Positions 11,324 through 21,868 of a stretch of DNA of 64,000 bases are shown here, piece by piece. The stretch's first letter is position 1. The number at the start of each line of letters is the position of its first letter. The notes under the pieces are model-generated. The model made no database searches. It was not told the DNA's origin and worked only from the letters and a program-made list of their open reading frames with translations. The translations under genes were made by a program, and so were the position numbers. Source of the stretch: Nematopogon swammerdamellus (lineage: Eukaryota > Arthropoda > Insecta > Lepidoptera > Adelidae); contig OX336355.1 of the NCBI GenBank assembly GCA_946902875.1, positions 7,647,347 to 7,711,346 on the forward strand, written 5' to 3'.

Positions 11324-11460
11324 AACCCAATCAAAAATACACGCGAGCGAAGCCGAGTGAAATTATTCACTAGGAAAACCCAATCGAAAATACACGCGAG
11401 CGAAGCCGAGCGATACTTCTTTCCCGAACTTATTCGAAAACTCACGCGAGCGAAGCCGTA
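11324..11460 (+). repeat. Short CACGCGAGCGAAGCCG repeats in the LTR
   Basis: Three copies of ACACGCGAGCGAAGCCGAG or a close variant. The array also lies at 34439-34575. Confidence 0.75.
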
Positions 11461-11569
11461 CTAACTTTCGTACCTGGGCTCTCGCTAAATACGCACGACC
11501 GTCTCCTTCGACTCCCAAAACAGACTGAACTCCCCACGCTCCCCTCCCTCTCCTTTTATAATCTTTCCT

Positions 11570-11835
11570 CGTGTCACAATCCTGACACGCAGGAACAAAT
11601 CGAACGGTGGCCTCCTAGTATGGCCATGACACGTTCGTGTCACGGAGCGCGATTTTGTATGGAGATTGAATTTCGATTTTTAGTATGGGCTGGACACGTT
11701 TGTGTCACGCAGGAACAAATCGATCGGCTGCCTCGTAGTATGGCCGTGTCACGTTTCTGTCCGGACTCGTAATTTTGTATGGAGGATAATTTTATGTTTT
11801 TAGTATGAACTGGACACGTTTGTGACACGATATAA
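11570..11835 (+). repeat. GTGTC/GACAC repeat array, block 1
   Basis: About 110-bp units with GACACGCAGGAACAAATCGA, AGTATGGCC, TGACACGTTCGTGTCA and TTTTAGTATGGGCTGGACACG. Short inverted CGTGTCA/TGACACG pairs repeat in each unit. Also at 34685-34950. Confidence 0.8.
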
Positions 11836-12699
11836 ATTCGATTTTGGAGGGAAAACAAACCCTCTTCGTACCTTCCACATGGTACCTAAAGCTGTTTCGC
11901 TCGTCAGCGATGCGATTTACCTCTACTTCGGGGGTTTTAACACCACTTCCCCGCACCCATTGTGCATCTCCGCATGCAGAGAACTGTTGCTTTTGTTATA
12001 TAAATTAATTGATGTTATTACATGTGCTCTATTAATAAATCGACTTTTAGCGCCATAACGGAGTGTTTTATTTATATATTTTTGTTTAATATCGTCTATA
12101 TTCTTCGAGTATTTTCATTTAAAATGCTAACGTTCCAAGTTGTTAGTTTTCTTATTGTCTATATATTAATTCCTGTACATGCGTGATACCATCTTCCGTG
12201 TTTGATAATACTTATTCATGTACGGAACCTGGACACGCAGAAACCAATCGAAATCTCCTTACCATCGTCGTGTTTTATTCATGTCAGGACACGAAACCAT
12301 TCCTTCATACTAACACCGCTTAACGAAAACCCCTCCCGCACCGCTTGACAAATTACCTCAGGTCGCTCCGCCTCGCCCCGCGGCCCACGCGCGCCCGCAG
12401 CTCGGTAATACCTCACCCCTTGTCTTGTTTACCTCATACCTCTCTCCGCCCCGCGCGCACGCTCCAACGGATATTTATTTGAATGTTGGCGTCATACTCA
12501 ATGAAACGTTGTTTTGTTTTATTTTATGTTTTTGTTTAATAACTGGTACTTTGTTTATATACTCTTCCCTTTATAAAATGTTTAGTGTATTAGTTTGAAT
12601 CATTAATAAATAATTATTAAAATAATTTTAGACCCTGTGCGATATCTTCACAGAGATCACGAAACTTCAAATTCCCATAAACTCCGTCATGTCCAGATT

Positions 12700-13300
12700 C
12701 CAGACACGCAGGAACAAATAGACCAGCGACCTCATAGTATGGCCGTGTCACATTCGTGTCCTGACACGAATTTAGTATGGAGATTAAATTGAATCATTAG
12801 TATGGACTCGACACGAATCGGACACGCAGGAACAAATCGAACGGCGCCCTCTTAGTATGGCCGTGACACGTTCTTGACACGCAGGAACAAAACGCTCGGT
12901 TGCCTCGTAGTATGGCCGTGACACGTTCGTGTCACAGAGCGAAATTTCGTATGGAGATAGAATTTAATTTTTAGTATGGGCTGGACACGGTTGTGACACG
13001 CTCGAACAAATCGAACGGTGGCCTCGTAGTATGGCCGTGTCACATTCGTGTCCTGATACTATTTTAGTATGGAGATAAAATTAGATTAATTAGTATGTGC
13101 TGGACACGGTTGTGTCATGCAAGAACAAATCGAACGGCGGCCTCGTAGTATGGCCGTGTCACATTCGTGTCCTGACACAAATTTAGTATGGAAATAAAAA
13201 TAAATTATTAGTATGAGCTTGTCACGTTTCTGACACATAGGAACAAAACGTACGGTGTCCCCGCAGTATGAGCGTGTCACGATCGTGTCTTGACAATAAT
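12700..13300 (+). repeat. GTGTC/GACAC repeat array, block 2
   Basis: Five to six diverged units of the block-1 motif (TAGTATGGCCGTGTCACATT, CGTGTCCTGACACGAATTTA). Also at 35815-36415. A GC-rich stretch with CGCGCCCGCAAGACGCGCG follows at 13370-13450. Confidence 0.8.
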
Positions 13301-14396
13301 TCATTCTTTCATACTAACAACTCGCAGCGAAATAATCACTACTCGCGCTCCTTGACTCGCTACCTCAAGCCGCGCTCAAACGGCGTGATGATACCGCGAT
13401 CTCTGACCCCGCGCCCGCAAGACGCGCGCCTTCTTACCTCACCTCTCCGCCGTTTCGTACGCGCCCATGTCTTGTTCCCCTCTCACCGCGTGTCAGGATT
13501 ACCTCATGCTACCTTCCCCGCCTCGGCGCTCTATAGTGTTTTATATGCGAACCAACTGATGTTATTATATTTCTTGTTTGTCTAATTGCGCGTCGTATTG
13601 TAATGGCCGTTCGCGCCATTTTATTTCTTAGTGGAGTGTGCAGTCACGATTGAATTTATTAGGTGATTAGTTAAATTGTAATATAAATTATTTTGTTAAT
13701 GAAACGTTTTAATGTTCTATAATTTAGCTTTGAATTACTATTGGCTATATATTTATCTTTTTTACCTTGTGTGATTCCATCACAGTCGCCCGCATAGAGG
13801 TTCGTAACGAAGCAAAGTCAACGGAACCTCATTCCGTGACGCTTGATCTCGTTAAGAAGCTATATACATTATGATCTTGAAAATTACTTCTTCTTTGTTA
13901 GGGTTTTATTGTTCCCTTCCAAGAAGTTTGTATATATAATTATTTATCACTGTTAGGGTTCAAGTTCCCTTCCAGAGACCCCCTTCTTCTATAATTTTTA
14001 ATTTGTGTGTTTTTTTTTTTTTTTTCCAACACCATCTGTCCACGTGCTTTAGGAAGTTCTTACCCTCCAGCTTAGGATTTATCTCCCTTAGCTTAAAGAG
14101 AAAAGATTTTTAGAATGCATACCACAACCTTACCACCTCCGGCTTAGACCATGTTTGCACTCTTTCCCTTATCTTCCATTTGCAGCTCGTGCCAATACTA
14201 CATTAAACAAATATTTTAGTGTAATTGATTTAGTTTATTATTAATAAATCTAGGAATTTAGGCAAAAGTTATCACCTCAAAGCCTTAGATCCCTATATTC
14301 TGCCTCTAACAGATTTCCCAACAGTGCAGGAACCTCTAGTCTCATCCTTTACCGTATGGGCCGAAACAGAACATCACCGCTTACAGTGCAATACAC

Positions 14397-15510
14397 ACCT
14401 TACCACCTCCGGCTTAGGCTATGCAAGCAGTTCGGCAGGACAGAACTGGTCCGTGAAGAACACATAACACACCTTACCACCTCCGGCTTAGGCTATGCAT
14501 GTATCCTAGCACAACAAGCTTCCATTAAAGGCAGAGTAGTCGGGATACATATTTTCAAAAGACTTCGAAATCGACTCATGCATCATTTTGGATCCTAACT
14601 CACCTATTGACGAATAGACGGACTCGGTATGCTTGTAAACGATTCTACTTTAACTCCTCCAACATTTCTCCGGTTAATGATTTCAAACCAAATACTACAC
14701 TCATTCACTGTAAATAGACCAGAAAATGTCATCCTGAACTTCCAACGCTCCATTTTTTTGTGTTCGGAACGCCTTTAGTAGACGATGTCATAATCCCTCC
14801 CCAGCGTGAGTCAGACTCAGTAAAATGTAAAGTTCTGCACTTAAGGCATTTTCACCTCACCTTTTCTAAGTCCCAAATTGTGTGTTCTTCACACTGAATT
14901 TAATTTAACATTATTTTCGAAGCAATGTATGGGAAAACCAAACGAAGCCAAAGTATCCTGATTCCTTGTAAAGGTCCCTTCAGGTTAGAGCGCTGCTCTC
15001 ATTAGAAGGAAATTTCACTACAGAGTACAGACACTACAATACCCGCAGGTTTACTCGCGTATTTTACACAAACATCCAAAACCATCCACTCAAGTCAACA
15101 AGTCTATTTTAAATTTTTGTTACTTCTTATTTAGAAGTAATTTAGTCTAACTCTCCTCACTGTACAGCATTTTATTTATTTATTTTGTCATATTTGTTTC
15201 CCGTTTTTTTTTTTTTTTTTTTTTTTTTATTTATATTAATTTTATATATTTATAAAATAAATTACCTATATAAAATTTATACAAACAGACATAAACAAAA
15301 GACGGTATTCTCGCCGGCGACGGGAGACGAGAATTATTATTATTATTATTATTTATCGTAAGGACCGATACAGTACATCACTGTTTACAATGCAATACAC
15401 GCCTTACCACTCCTGGCTTAGGCTATGTAAGCAGTTCGGCAGGACAGAACTGGTCCGTGAAGAACACATAACACACCTTACCATCACCGGCTTAGGCTAT
15501 GCAAGTAGTT
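14397..15510 (+). repeat. Dispersed ~79-bp repeats in the element's 3' region
   Basis: CCTTACCACCTCCGGCTTAG followed by GCAGTTCGGCAGGACAGAAC and a GAAGAACACATAACACACC end. Copies at 14397-14530 and 15396-15510; shorter copies near 14050 and 14130. Confidence 0.7.
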
Positions 15511-16179
15511 CATTATTTTTTTTTTCTTTTTATTTTAGAATTAATTAATATATTTATTTATTATTTTTTTTTTTCTTCGCCCGCATGACTTTACTTACTC
15601 TGTGAAATTTAATTTTAATTTTCTAACCCGTATGAATCTATTTATTTTAACAATAATTTAATGAGCACTACTCTAGTGGTTTATTTACAGTATTTATGAG
15701 AATGTAACCCACAACTACGTCTATCAACAATTCAATACGCTCGCTACCGACAAAGTATCCTTAACATGATAAAAGTCACCGATAGATAACGTGATAATAG
15801 AAATTGAAGAAGGTTTTGTATAGTGTAACGATTATGCGTAACAGTAGGTTGTTTCACATAATCAATTTTGACAAGGCGCTTAATAAAATTACATTTTTTT
15901 TTTTTTTTTTTTTAATTTTACTTTATTTTACAAAGTTATTCCATTAGATAAATTTTCTCTGGTTCCTATTTTATCACAATCCTTTTCCTTTGTAGGTTTT
16001 CTTGTAACCTGTAAAATAACACAAAATGTCAATATTTTATATATTTTACAAAAAATTTTTTTTTTTTTTTTTTATAAATATTTACTAACCTGTTTGTAAA
16101 TGCTTAGAAGGATTGTTTTCTTTTTTTTTTTTTTTAAAGAAAAAAAAAATTTTTTTTTTTTTATTATTAAATCATTTTA

Positions 16180-16470
16180 TTAGTCTTCTTCTATAAAATT
16201 AAACATGTTTACATACTGTTAAATTACATAAAATGTATCAAAATCATATTTTCAATCTTCTTAAATAAAATTAAACCTGTTACAACCTGTTGAATTACAT
16301 GAAATGCAACAAAAATCGTTTTATTAACTTTCTTCTATAAAATTAAACCTGTTTACAACCTGTTAAATTACATAAAATGCAACAAAATTTATTTTATTAA
16401 TCTTCTTCTATGAAATTAAACCTGTTTACAAACTGTTAAATTACATAAAATACAACAAAAATCAATCTCC
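16180..16470 (+). repeat. Tandem repeat of ~62-75 bp, four units
   Basis: Each unit has TTCTTCTATAAAATTAAACC, TGTTTACAACCTGTTAAATT and ACATAAAATGCAACAAAA with small changes. Confidence 0.75.
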
Positions 16471-16606
16471 TTAAAATTAAACTTATATTAACAATGTGTA
16501 CTTGTGTTCTTTATTGTAATTTTTATCACAGATGCATCACGCCAGAACTAGCGAGATTTAATTTTAAACCCTATCGAACATGTTAATGTCCTCATATTAT
16601 AATAAA

Positions 16607-16945
16607 GGAATTCTAGCTGGGACGCACAAGAATTAATCTAAAACCCTAACAGAGAATGTTAAGTGACCCCCCTTTTTATAAGGAATTCACGCTGGGACGC
16701 ACGTGAATTAACCTAAAACCCTAACAGAGAACGTTAAGTGACCCCCCTTTTTTATAAGGAATTCACGCTGGGACGCACGTGAATTAACCTAAAACCCTAA
16801 CAGAGAACGTTAAGTGACCCCCCTTTTTTATAAGGAATTCACGCTGGGACGCTCGTGAATTAACCTAAAACCCTAACAGAGAATGTTAAGTGACCCCCCT
16901 TTTTATAAGGAATTCACGCTGGGACGCACGTGAATTAACCCAAAA
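16607..16945 (+). repeat. 75-76 bp tandem repeat, five units
   Basis: Units start GGAATTCACGCTGGGACGCA at about 16607, 16682, 16758, 16834 and 16909, each with AACCCTAACAGAGAACGTTA and a GACCCCCC-T run. GAATTCACG and CGTGAATT inside the unit are inverted. Confidence 0.88.
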
Positions 16946-16946
16946 C

Positions 16947-17140
16947 CTGTATGAAAGGTAAACACCCTGTATGAATGGATGACACCCAGTATGAACGGAA
17001 AACACCCTGTATGTATGGAAAACATCCTGTATGAATAGAAAACACCCTGTATGCATAGAAAACCCCCTGTATGAATGGACACCAGTATGAACGGAAAACA
17101 CCCTGTATGAATAGAAAACCCCCTGTATGAATGGAAAACA
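16947..17140 (+). repeat. ~21-bp minisatellite, about nine units
   Basis: CCCTGTATGAATGGAAAACA and variants repeated head to tail, ending 51 bp before the stop of the last accessory ORF. Confidence 0.85.
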
Positions 17141-17190
17141 AAATAAAATCTTTACTAATGAAATCTGTTTAGATTTAGTTTTTTTTTCTT

Positions 17191-17697
17191 TTAAAACTCC
17201 AATGTGTTAATTATATGGTTAAAATTCTGGTCTATGTAGTCTTCTATAACCGGAATCAAATCTGACTGTGGATTGATGAGGGATCCTTCTCTCTCAGGCC
17301 CGTCTGATTCTTGTTTCTTGCTCTTCTGTTTGGACAACCAATTCATTTCCGTCGTCACAAACTGTGTGATTTGTTGAAGTTGTCCTTCATATTCTGATAT
17401 TAGTTTCTCTCTCCTGACTTTCCTGATATTTGATTTTTTTTTGTGAAGCGTTATGTCTTTCTCCAACCGTTTCTGTCTTCTGTGTAAATCATGTTGAAGT
17501 CTGCTCCCTACTTTTGGCTCCTGTTCCTCCGCTGTTCCTATTGTTTCTTGGTGTTCTTCTTCCATTATTGTTAACATTCTTTTTGTTATGTCCAGTCTGT
17601 AGACTTTTGTTTTTAGTAATTGTTCCTCTTTCTCTTCTTCTTCTTGGAACTGCATTAATTCTTTCCTTTTTGACTCTATTTCCTTCTGATTCATCAT
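17191..17697 (-). CDS. Accessory coiled-coil ORF 2 of the giant element
   Basis: 168 residues with an ATG at 17697 and a second at 17694. Highly charged: Glu-rich start (QFQEEEEKEEQLL), basic helix (RRQKRLEKDITLHKKK), then LISEYEGQLQQITQFV; coiled coil predicted over most of residues 4-125. The acidic C terminus ends NHIINTLEF. No membrane segment, signal peptide or enzyme motif, so it is not an envelope although it sits where env usually lies. A splice-acceptor-like TTTTTGACAG lies 25 nt before the ATG, so a spliced subgenomic RNA is plausible. Function unknown; a particle-assembly or Gag-binding role would only be a guess. Confidence 0.65.
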   Translation of the reverse strand: MMNQKEIESKRKELMQFQEEEEKEEQLLKTKVYRLDITKRMLTIMEEEHQETIGTAEEQEPKVGSRLQHDLHRRQKRLEKDITLHKKKSNIRKVRREKLISEYEGQLQQITQFVTTEMNWLSKQKSKKQESDGPEREGSLINPQSDLIPVIEDYIDQNFNHIINTLEF

Positions 17698-17722
17698 GTC
17701 TCTTTTCTGATCTTCTCAAAAC

Positions 17723-17733
17723 CTGTCAAAAAT
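17723..17733 (-). promoter_or_regulatory. Candidate splice acceptor for accessory ORF 2
   Basis: Minus-strand TTTTTGACAG|GTTTTG, 25 nt upstream of the ATG at 17697. Confidence 0.45.
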
Positions 17734-17900
17734 GTATTTTCATCAAAACTTTTCTTTTCTCTGAAAATAGGTGGTCATAAAATATTTTGTTGCGGGGTTT
17801 TTTTTTTTTTTTTTTTTTTTTTGAAATCCTAATTTTGTATCTATTTATTTTTTTATTTATTTGTTTTGTTTTAAGTGTTATGTAGTTCATTTATGTTTTC

Positions 17901-18290
17901 TTATTTTCCACAATTCTCTTTCCAGGCCAGTCTTAAATTTTGTAATTCTTTATGTATCTTCGCCTTCTCTACCCTGTTATTTTGTTCCAAAAGGATCATT
18001 CTATTTTTTATTTTCCCTAATCTTCTGTAAATGCTCATGCATTTTCTTAACTTATTTTGTTTTTCAAGATGAAATTTTCTTTCTAATTTCATTTCCTTTT
18101 CCAATTGGTCCAACTTTGCTGTGTTTTCCAAAATTTCCTTATAGATGTTGTTGCTAATTTCCTGTTTATTACAAAGGACTTCTTTCCTTATTGTTTTTAT
18201 ATTTATTTCAATGTTGAGTTGTAGTAATTTATATCTTTGTGTTATCATTTCTTCAGTTAGTTGTATTATTACTGATTTTATTTGTTCCAT
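17901..18290 (-). CDS. Accessory coiled-coil ORF 1 of the giant element
   Basis: 129 residues from a true ATG at 18290, starting 47 nt after the pol stop. Lys/Glu/Leu-rich heptads run almost throughout (QLNIEINIKTIRKEV, ILENTAKLDQLEKEMKLERK, RVEKAKIHKELQNL). No transmembrane segment, zinc knuckle or enzyme motif. A splice acceptor (CTGAAAATTTTCAG) lies 20 nt upstream, the same spacing plan as for the next ORF. I do not recognise a family. The two accessory ORFs resemble each other only in composition, so common origin is unproven. Confidence 0.65.
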   Translation of the reverse strand: MEQIKSVIIQLTEEMITQRYKLLQLNIEINIKTIRKEVLCNKQEISNNIYKEILENTAKLDQLEKEMKLERKFHLEKQNKLRKCMSIYRRLGKIKNRMILLEQNNRVEKAKIHKELQNLRLAWKENCGK

Positions 18291-18309
18291 CCGTAGTTTT
18301 GTTTGAACC

Positions 18310-18323
18310 CTGAAAATTTTCAG
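18310..18323 (-). promoter_or_regulatory. Candidate splice acceptor for accessory ORF 1
   Basis: Minus-strand CTGAAAATTTTCAG|GGTTC, 20 nt before the ATG at 18290. Confidence 0.45.
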
Positions 18324-18337
18324 TTTTATTTAAATTT

Positions 18338-21300
18338 TCAACAACAATTTTCCTTAATTTTCTTGTCTTTATAATATTTTTCTAAGTGTATGGTATTAAA
18401 GTTTCCTCTAATTTTACCGGTGTCTGGGTGTACTAGTGTGTAATTATTTTTATAAGGTGTCGCCGCTATGGTATATGGTCCTTCGTAAATTAGTGAGAAT
18501 TTTTTCGTGACTTTCTGCTCTGCTGATGATTTAGGTATTGTTTTTAATTTTACTAATTGTCCTATTTCAAATACCACATTTTGATACTTTTTGTTATACC
18601 TTTTAATTCTTGCTATTGCGTTTAATCGAATATTTTCTGCAGCACGAATTCTATCTTCGGTTAATTTATCTTTGTTAATTTTTATAATATTTGGTAAGAA
18701 TTTCTCTATTGGTGAATGATATGTTTTCCCTGTTAGTAAGTATGTTGGTGCAAAACCTGTACTACAGTGTGTTATTTCATTGTAACAGTCTTCTACTTCC
18801 TTCATTATAAAACCCCATTTAGTATGTCTATCACAACAATATGTTCTAAACAGTCTTCCTAATTCTTTGCATACTCGTTCTACACAATTAGGTCTTGGAT
18901 TGTAAACAGAAGTGTATGTTAATTTAATTCCTAATTCATTTATCAATCTTTTCCATACTATTGATTTGAATTGTGTACCTTGGTCTGTCATAATGATTTC
19001 AGGGAAGATAACTTTCACAAAGTTTTTCAAACATTTCGAAAGAGCCGTGGCGTTAGCTTTCTTTAAAGGATAAATTCTTATAAATTTTGAAAATCCATCC
19101 TGAATGATGAATATGTATTGTATTCCCCCTCTGGATCGTGGTAGTGGTCCATATATGTCAGCCAGTACTATTTCTCCTATGTGATTTGTGATTACTGGGC
19201 TCAATTTTCCCATAGTTCGTACATTATTAACTTTTGCTAATTGGCAGATATGGCAAGTTTTTAGTACTTCCCTAATTCTTTTTGCCATATTTAGCCAATA
19301 ATACTTCTTGCTGAGTACTCCTTTAATTTTTAGAGTGCCGAAATGTCCTAGTTCCTCATGATATCTCCAAATGATGTTATCTATTTCCCCCTCGGGTATT
19401 GCTATTTTTGGTATATTGTCTGCAGTGCGAAAGTGTAATATATTGTTTATCATTTCGTATGTTTTGCTTTTAGGTTTTGAGGGTTTTATTTGGTTTTTTA
19501 TGGTATCGGCGATTTTCTTCATAGCGAAGTCCGTCTGTTGTAGTTCTTTTAAATCCTTTAGTTTATTCTTCAATTCGTTAACTCCTTTTACTCGAAACGC
19601 TGCTAACTCTGGGCATATTTCCTTTAATTCTTGTATTTTCTCTGCTTTATTGGTGTATCTCGATAATACATCTGCGCAAATATTTTCAGTACCTTTTACA
19701 TATTCTACAATGAAGTTAAATTGGTTTAAATACAATAACCATCTGGTTATTCTACTGTTGTGTAATTTCCAAGTTCTTAGGAAAGTTAGGGATTGATGAT
19801 CCGTTCTTATGATGATTGATACTCCCCTTAGATATGTTTCATATTTTCGTAAACAATATATTACTGCCCAGAGTTCTCTTTCGCTCACTGTCCATTTCCT
19901 TTCGGCTGCTGATAATCCTTTGCTGCAAAACCCTACTACTAAGTGATCTCCTTCATCGTTAATTTGATAAAGACATCCGCCAAGAGCATATGCAGAACAA
20001 TCCGTTTGTAAGTAGAATTGCTTTGTTAAATCAGGATGTGTTAGCATAACAGATTTTAAAAATAAACTTTTTACTGTTTCAAATTGAGTTTGTCTGTCGT
20101 TTGTCCAATCCCATTTAGTTCCCTTTTTTAGTAATTCACATAATGGTTGTATTGACGTTCCGTAGTCTTTTATAAATTTCCGATAATAATTACATAAACC
20201 GAGGAACCCTCTGAGGTGTCTTACTTTCTTTGGAACTGGGAAATCATTTATAGCTTCCACTTTCTCGGGATCCATTTCTATGCCCTTTTGTGAAACTATA
20301 TGTCCTAATATTTTGATTTCTTGCTTTAGGAATTGACACTTTTTTAAACGACACGTTAATCCGCCTTCTTCTAATTTATCCAGCACTATGTCTATGTGGT
20401 GAATATGTTCTTCCACGGTGCTTTTTGTAAAAATTATTATGTCGTCCAAATAATTTACACAGAAATCTGTTACGTCTTCTCCTAATATTAAGTACATTGC
20501 ACGGGAAAAAGCTGAAACTGAAGTTTTTAATCCTTGTGGTAAGCGCAGATATACATATGATCTATTCAAGAATGTAAATCCTGTATATTTCACACTGTCA
20601 GGGTGTAACGGGATCTGAAAGTAAGCATTGCTTAAATCTATTGTACTTAGGTACTTTACCCCATGAAATTTTTGCAATATTTCAGATATCAATGGTGGTT
20701 TTTCTATCTCTCCTTCCAATTTGGTGTTTAGAGTTCTTGCATCTAATAATATCCTTACACTTTGATCTTTTTTTATAGTATAAGTTAACGGACTGGAATA
20801 AGGAGTAGCGGCTTTCATTAATATACCTTGGTTCACCATTTCAACCAATTTTTCCGCTACTTTTCCTCTATAAGCATGTGGTACAGGGTATGCATATTTC
20901 ACAAAAGGTATTTCGTCTATTAATTTTAATTTATGTACATATTTTTGCGTACAGCCTGGAATCTCTGAGAATTGTTTTTCATGTTTTATAAGCACATTCT
21001 TAAAATTTTGTTTATCTCGTGTGCTAATAATTTTTATGTTTTCTAAACATTCAAAAATTTCTTGTCTTGTAGTATCCTTTTCTTTAATTGTCATGTTGTT
21101 ATTTAAATATTCTTCCTTCTTATTTACTTTGGACTCATGTAATGGCACTCTTAAATTTACGGTTCCTTTTAACTCTAATGCTGTTGGTGTCTTGCATATT
21201 ATCGTTGCATTATTTTCTTCCAAGAAGTTGTATCCGAGTATGATGGGTCTCACCAATTTCTCTACTATCAAACATGGTACGTTTATTATTATCCCCATTA

Positions 21301-21868
21301 TATTTAAGGGTAACAATACCATTTTACACACTCTCGGTGACTTTTGTCCTGTCGCTCCAATAATATGTAATGCTGAAATTGGTAAGATTGGATAAGTTTT
21401 CCCGCCTTTTGTCAACTCGTCATAGCTAGTTTTGGATATACAAGTTACTTGACTTCCTGTGTCAATCAAACAATTTATTAATTGACCGTCTATTCTGGCT
21501 AGTACCTCCGGTAACTTCGGTAATATGCTGGTTTCATTGTCTTCTTCATAATCTTCGTCTTCGAATACAGAAGTAACCTTTAATTCTGAAATAAATTCGT
21601 TATCAAAGTTCTTCCTATATATTGCCTTTTCTCTTAACAATACTATACAATTGGTTATTTGGTTGATTAAATTATTACAATTTTCTTTCCTTCTTTTGTT
21701 TGATTTGTATCCTAATCCAAAAGAGTTACATTGTGCAACCAAGGTTATCGGGGTTTTCCTACCCTGCTCATTTTTACCCAAACCCCTTCCTGGCATCCAA
21801 CCCATTTTAATTAATAATTTTGGTGGTAAATTAACATTGACCCTCTTGTTCCTTTTAGGTATCGTCAC
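18338..21868 (-). CDS. pol: Pol polyprotein: G-patch, protease, RT, RNase H, integrase
   Basis: 1,176 residues from a GTG codon. No ATG opens this frame, which stays open back into the end of gag, so it is made by -1 frameshifting. Order: G-patch-like motif at residues ~18-55 (KMGWMPGRGLGKNEQGRKTP, FGLGYK); aspartic protease with D136-T-G-S; reverse transcriptase with YLDD at ~473; RNase H (LQTDCSAYALGG at ~620, then SERELWAV, RTDHQSL); integrase zinc finger (His near 833-837, CHIC near 876) and catalytic D near 901 (ADIYGP), D near 960 (TDQGTQF) and E near 995 (NCVERVCKEL, D-D-35-E spacing). The chromodomain-like or basic tail is not obvious. Layout and 4-bp target duplication fit Ty3/gypsy (Metaviridae). 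The frame has no stop, so the copy may be intact. Confidence 0.93.
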   Translation of the reverse strand: MTIPKRNKRVNVNLPPKLLIKMGWMPGRGLGKNEQGRKTPITLVAQCNSFGLGYKSNKRRKENCNNLINQITNCIVLLREKAIYRKNFDNEFISELKVTSVFEDEDYEEDNETSILPKLPEVLARIDGQLINCLIDTGSQVTCISKTSYDELTKGGKTYPILPISALHIIGATGQKSPRVCKMVLLPLNIMGIIINVPCLIVEKLVRPIILGYNFLEENNATIICKTPTALELKGTVNLRVPLHESKVNKKEEYLNNNMTIKEKDTTRQEIFECLENIKIISTRDKQNFKNVLIKHEKQFSEIPGCTQKYVHKLKLIDEIPFVKYAYPVPHAYRGKVAEKLVEMVNQGILMKAATPYSSPLTYTIKKDQSVRILLDARTLNTKLEGEIEKPPLISEILQKFHGVKYLSTIDLSNAYFQIPLHPDSVKYTGFTFLNRSYVYLRLPQGLKTSVSAFSRAMYLILGEDVTDFCVNYLDDIIIFTKSTVEEHIHHIDIVLDKLEEGGLTCRLKKCQFLKQEIKILGHIVSQKGIEMDPEKVEAINDFPVPKKVRHLRGFLGLCNYYRKFIKDYGTSIQPLCELLKKGTKWDWTNDRQTQFETVKSLFLKSVMLTHPDLTKQFYLQTDCSAYALGGCLYQINDEGDHLVVGFCSKGLSAAERKWTVSERELWAVIYCLRKYETYLRGVSIIIRTDHQSLTFLRTWKLHNSRITRWLLYLNQFNFIVEYVKGTENICADVLSRYTNKAEKIQELKEICPELAAFRVKGVNELKNKLKDLKELQQTDFAMKKIADTIKNQIKPSKPKSKTYEMINNILHFRTADNIPKIAIPEGEIDNIIWRYHEELGHFGTLKIKGVLSKKYYWLNMAKRIREVLKTCHICQLAKVNNVRTMGKLSPVITNHIGEIVLADIYGPLPRSRGGIQYIFIIQDGFSKFIRIYPLKKANATALSKCLKNFVKVIFPEIIMTDQGTQFKSIVWKRLINELGIKLTYTSVYNPRPNCVERVCKELGRLFRTYCCDRHTKWGFIMKEVEDCYNEITHCSTGFAPTYLLTGKTYHSPIEKFLPNIIKINKDKLTEDRIRAAENIRLNAIARIKRYNKKYQNVVFEIGQLVKLKTIPKSSAEQKVTKKFSLIYEGPYTIAATPYKNNYTLVHPDTGKIRGNFNTIHLEKYYKDKKIKENCC

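Larger units (their letters stand above)
8866..13784 (-). repeat. 3' LTR (element orientation), 4,919 bp
   Basis: In element sense it starts TGTGATGGAATCACA and ends GGTTATTACA; the six terminal bases form an imperfect inverted repeat (TGTGAT/ATTACA). It contains three ~320-bp repeats, short CACGCGAGCGAAGCCG repeats, GTGTC/GACAC-rich repeats, GC-rich blocks and three hairpins. Small ORFs inside have no coding support. Confidence 0.88.
13785..17190 (-). other. 3' untranslated region of the giant element
   Basis: 3.4 kb with no credible ORF. It holds several tandem arrays and long poly(T) on the plus strand (poly(A) in the element RNA) near 14015, 15205, 15900, 16060 and 16130. The end next to the LTR is not a polypurine tract. 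Confidence 0.7.

Noticed and set aside
16886..17141. HTGVF-type repetitive frames on the minus strand
   Set aside because: Translation of the 21-bp minisatellite.
17430..18157. Plus-strand frames opposite the accessory ORFs
   Set aside because: Low-complexity Phe/Leu/Ser frames antisense to A-rich coiled-coil genes.
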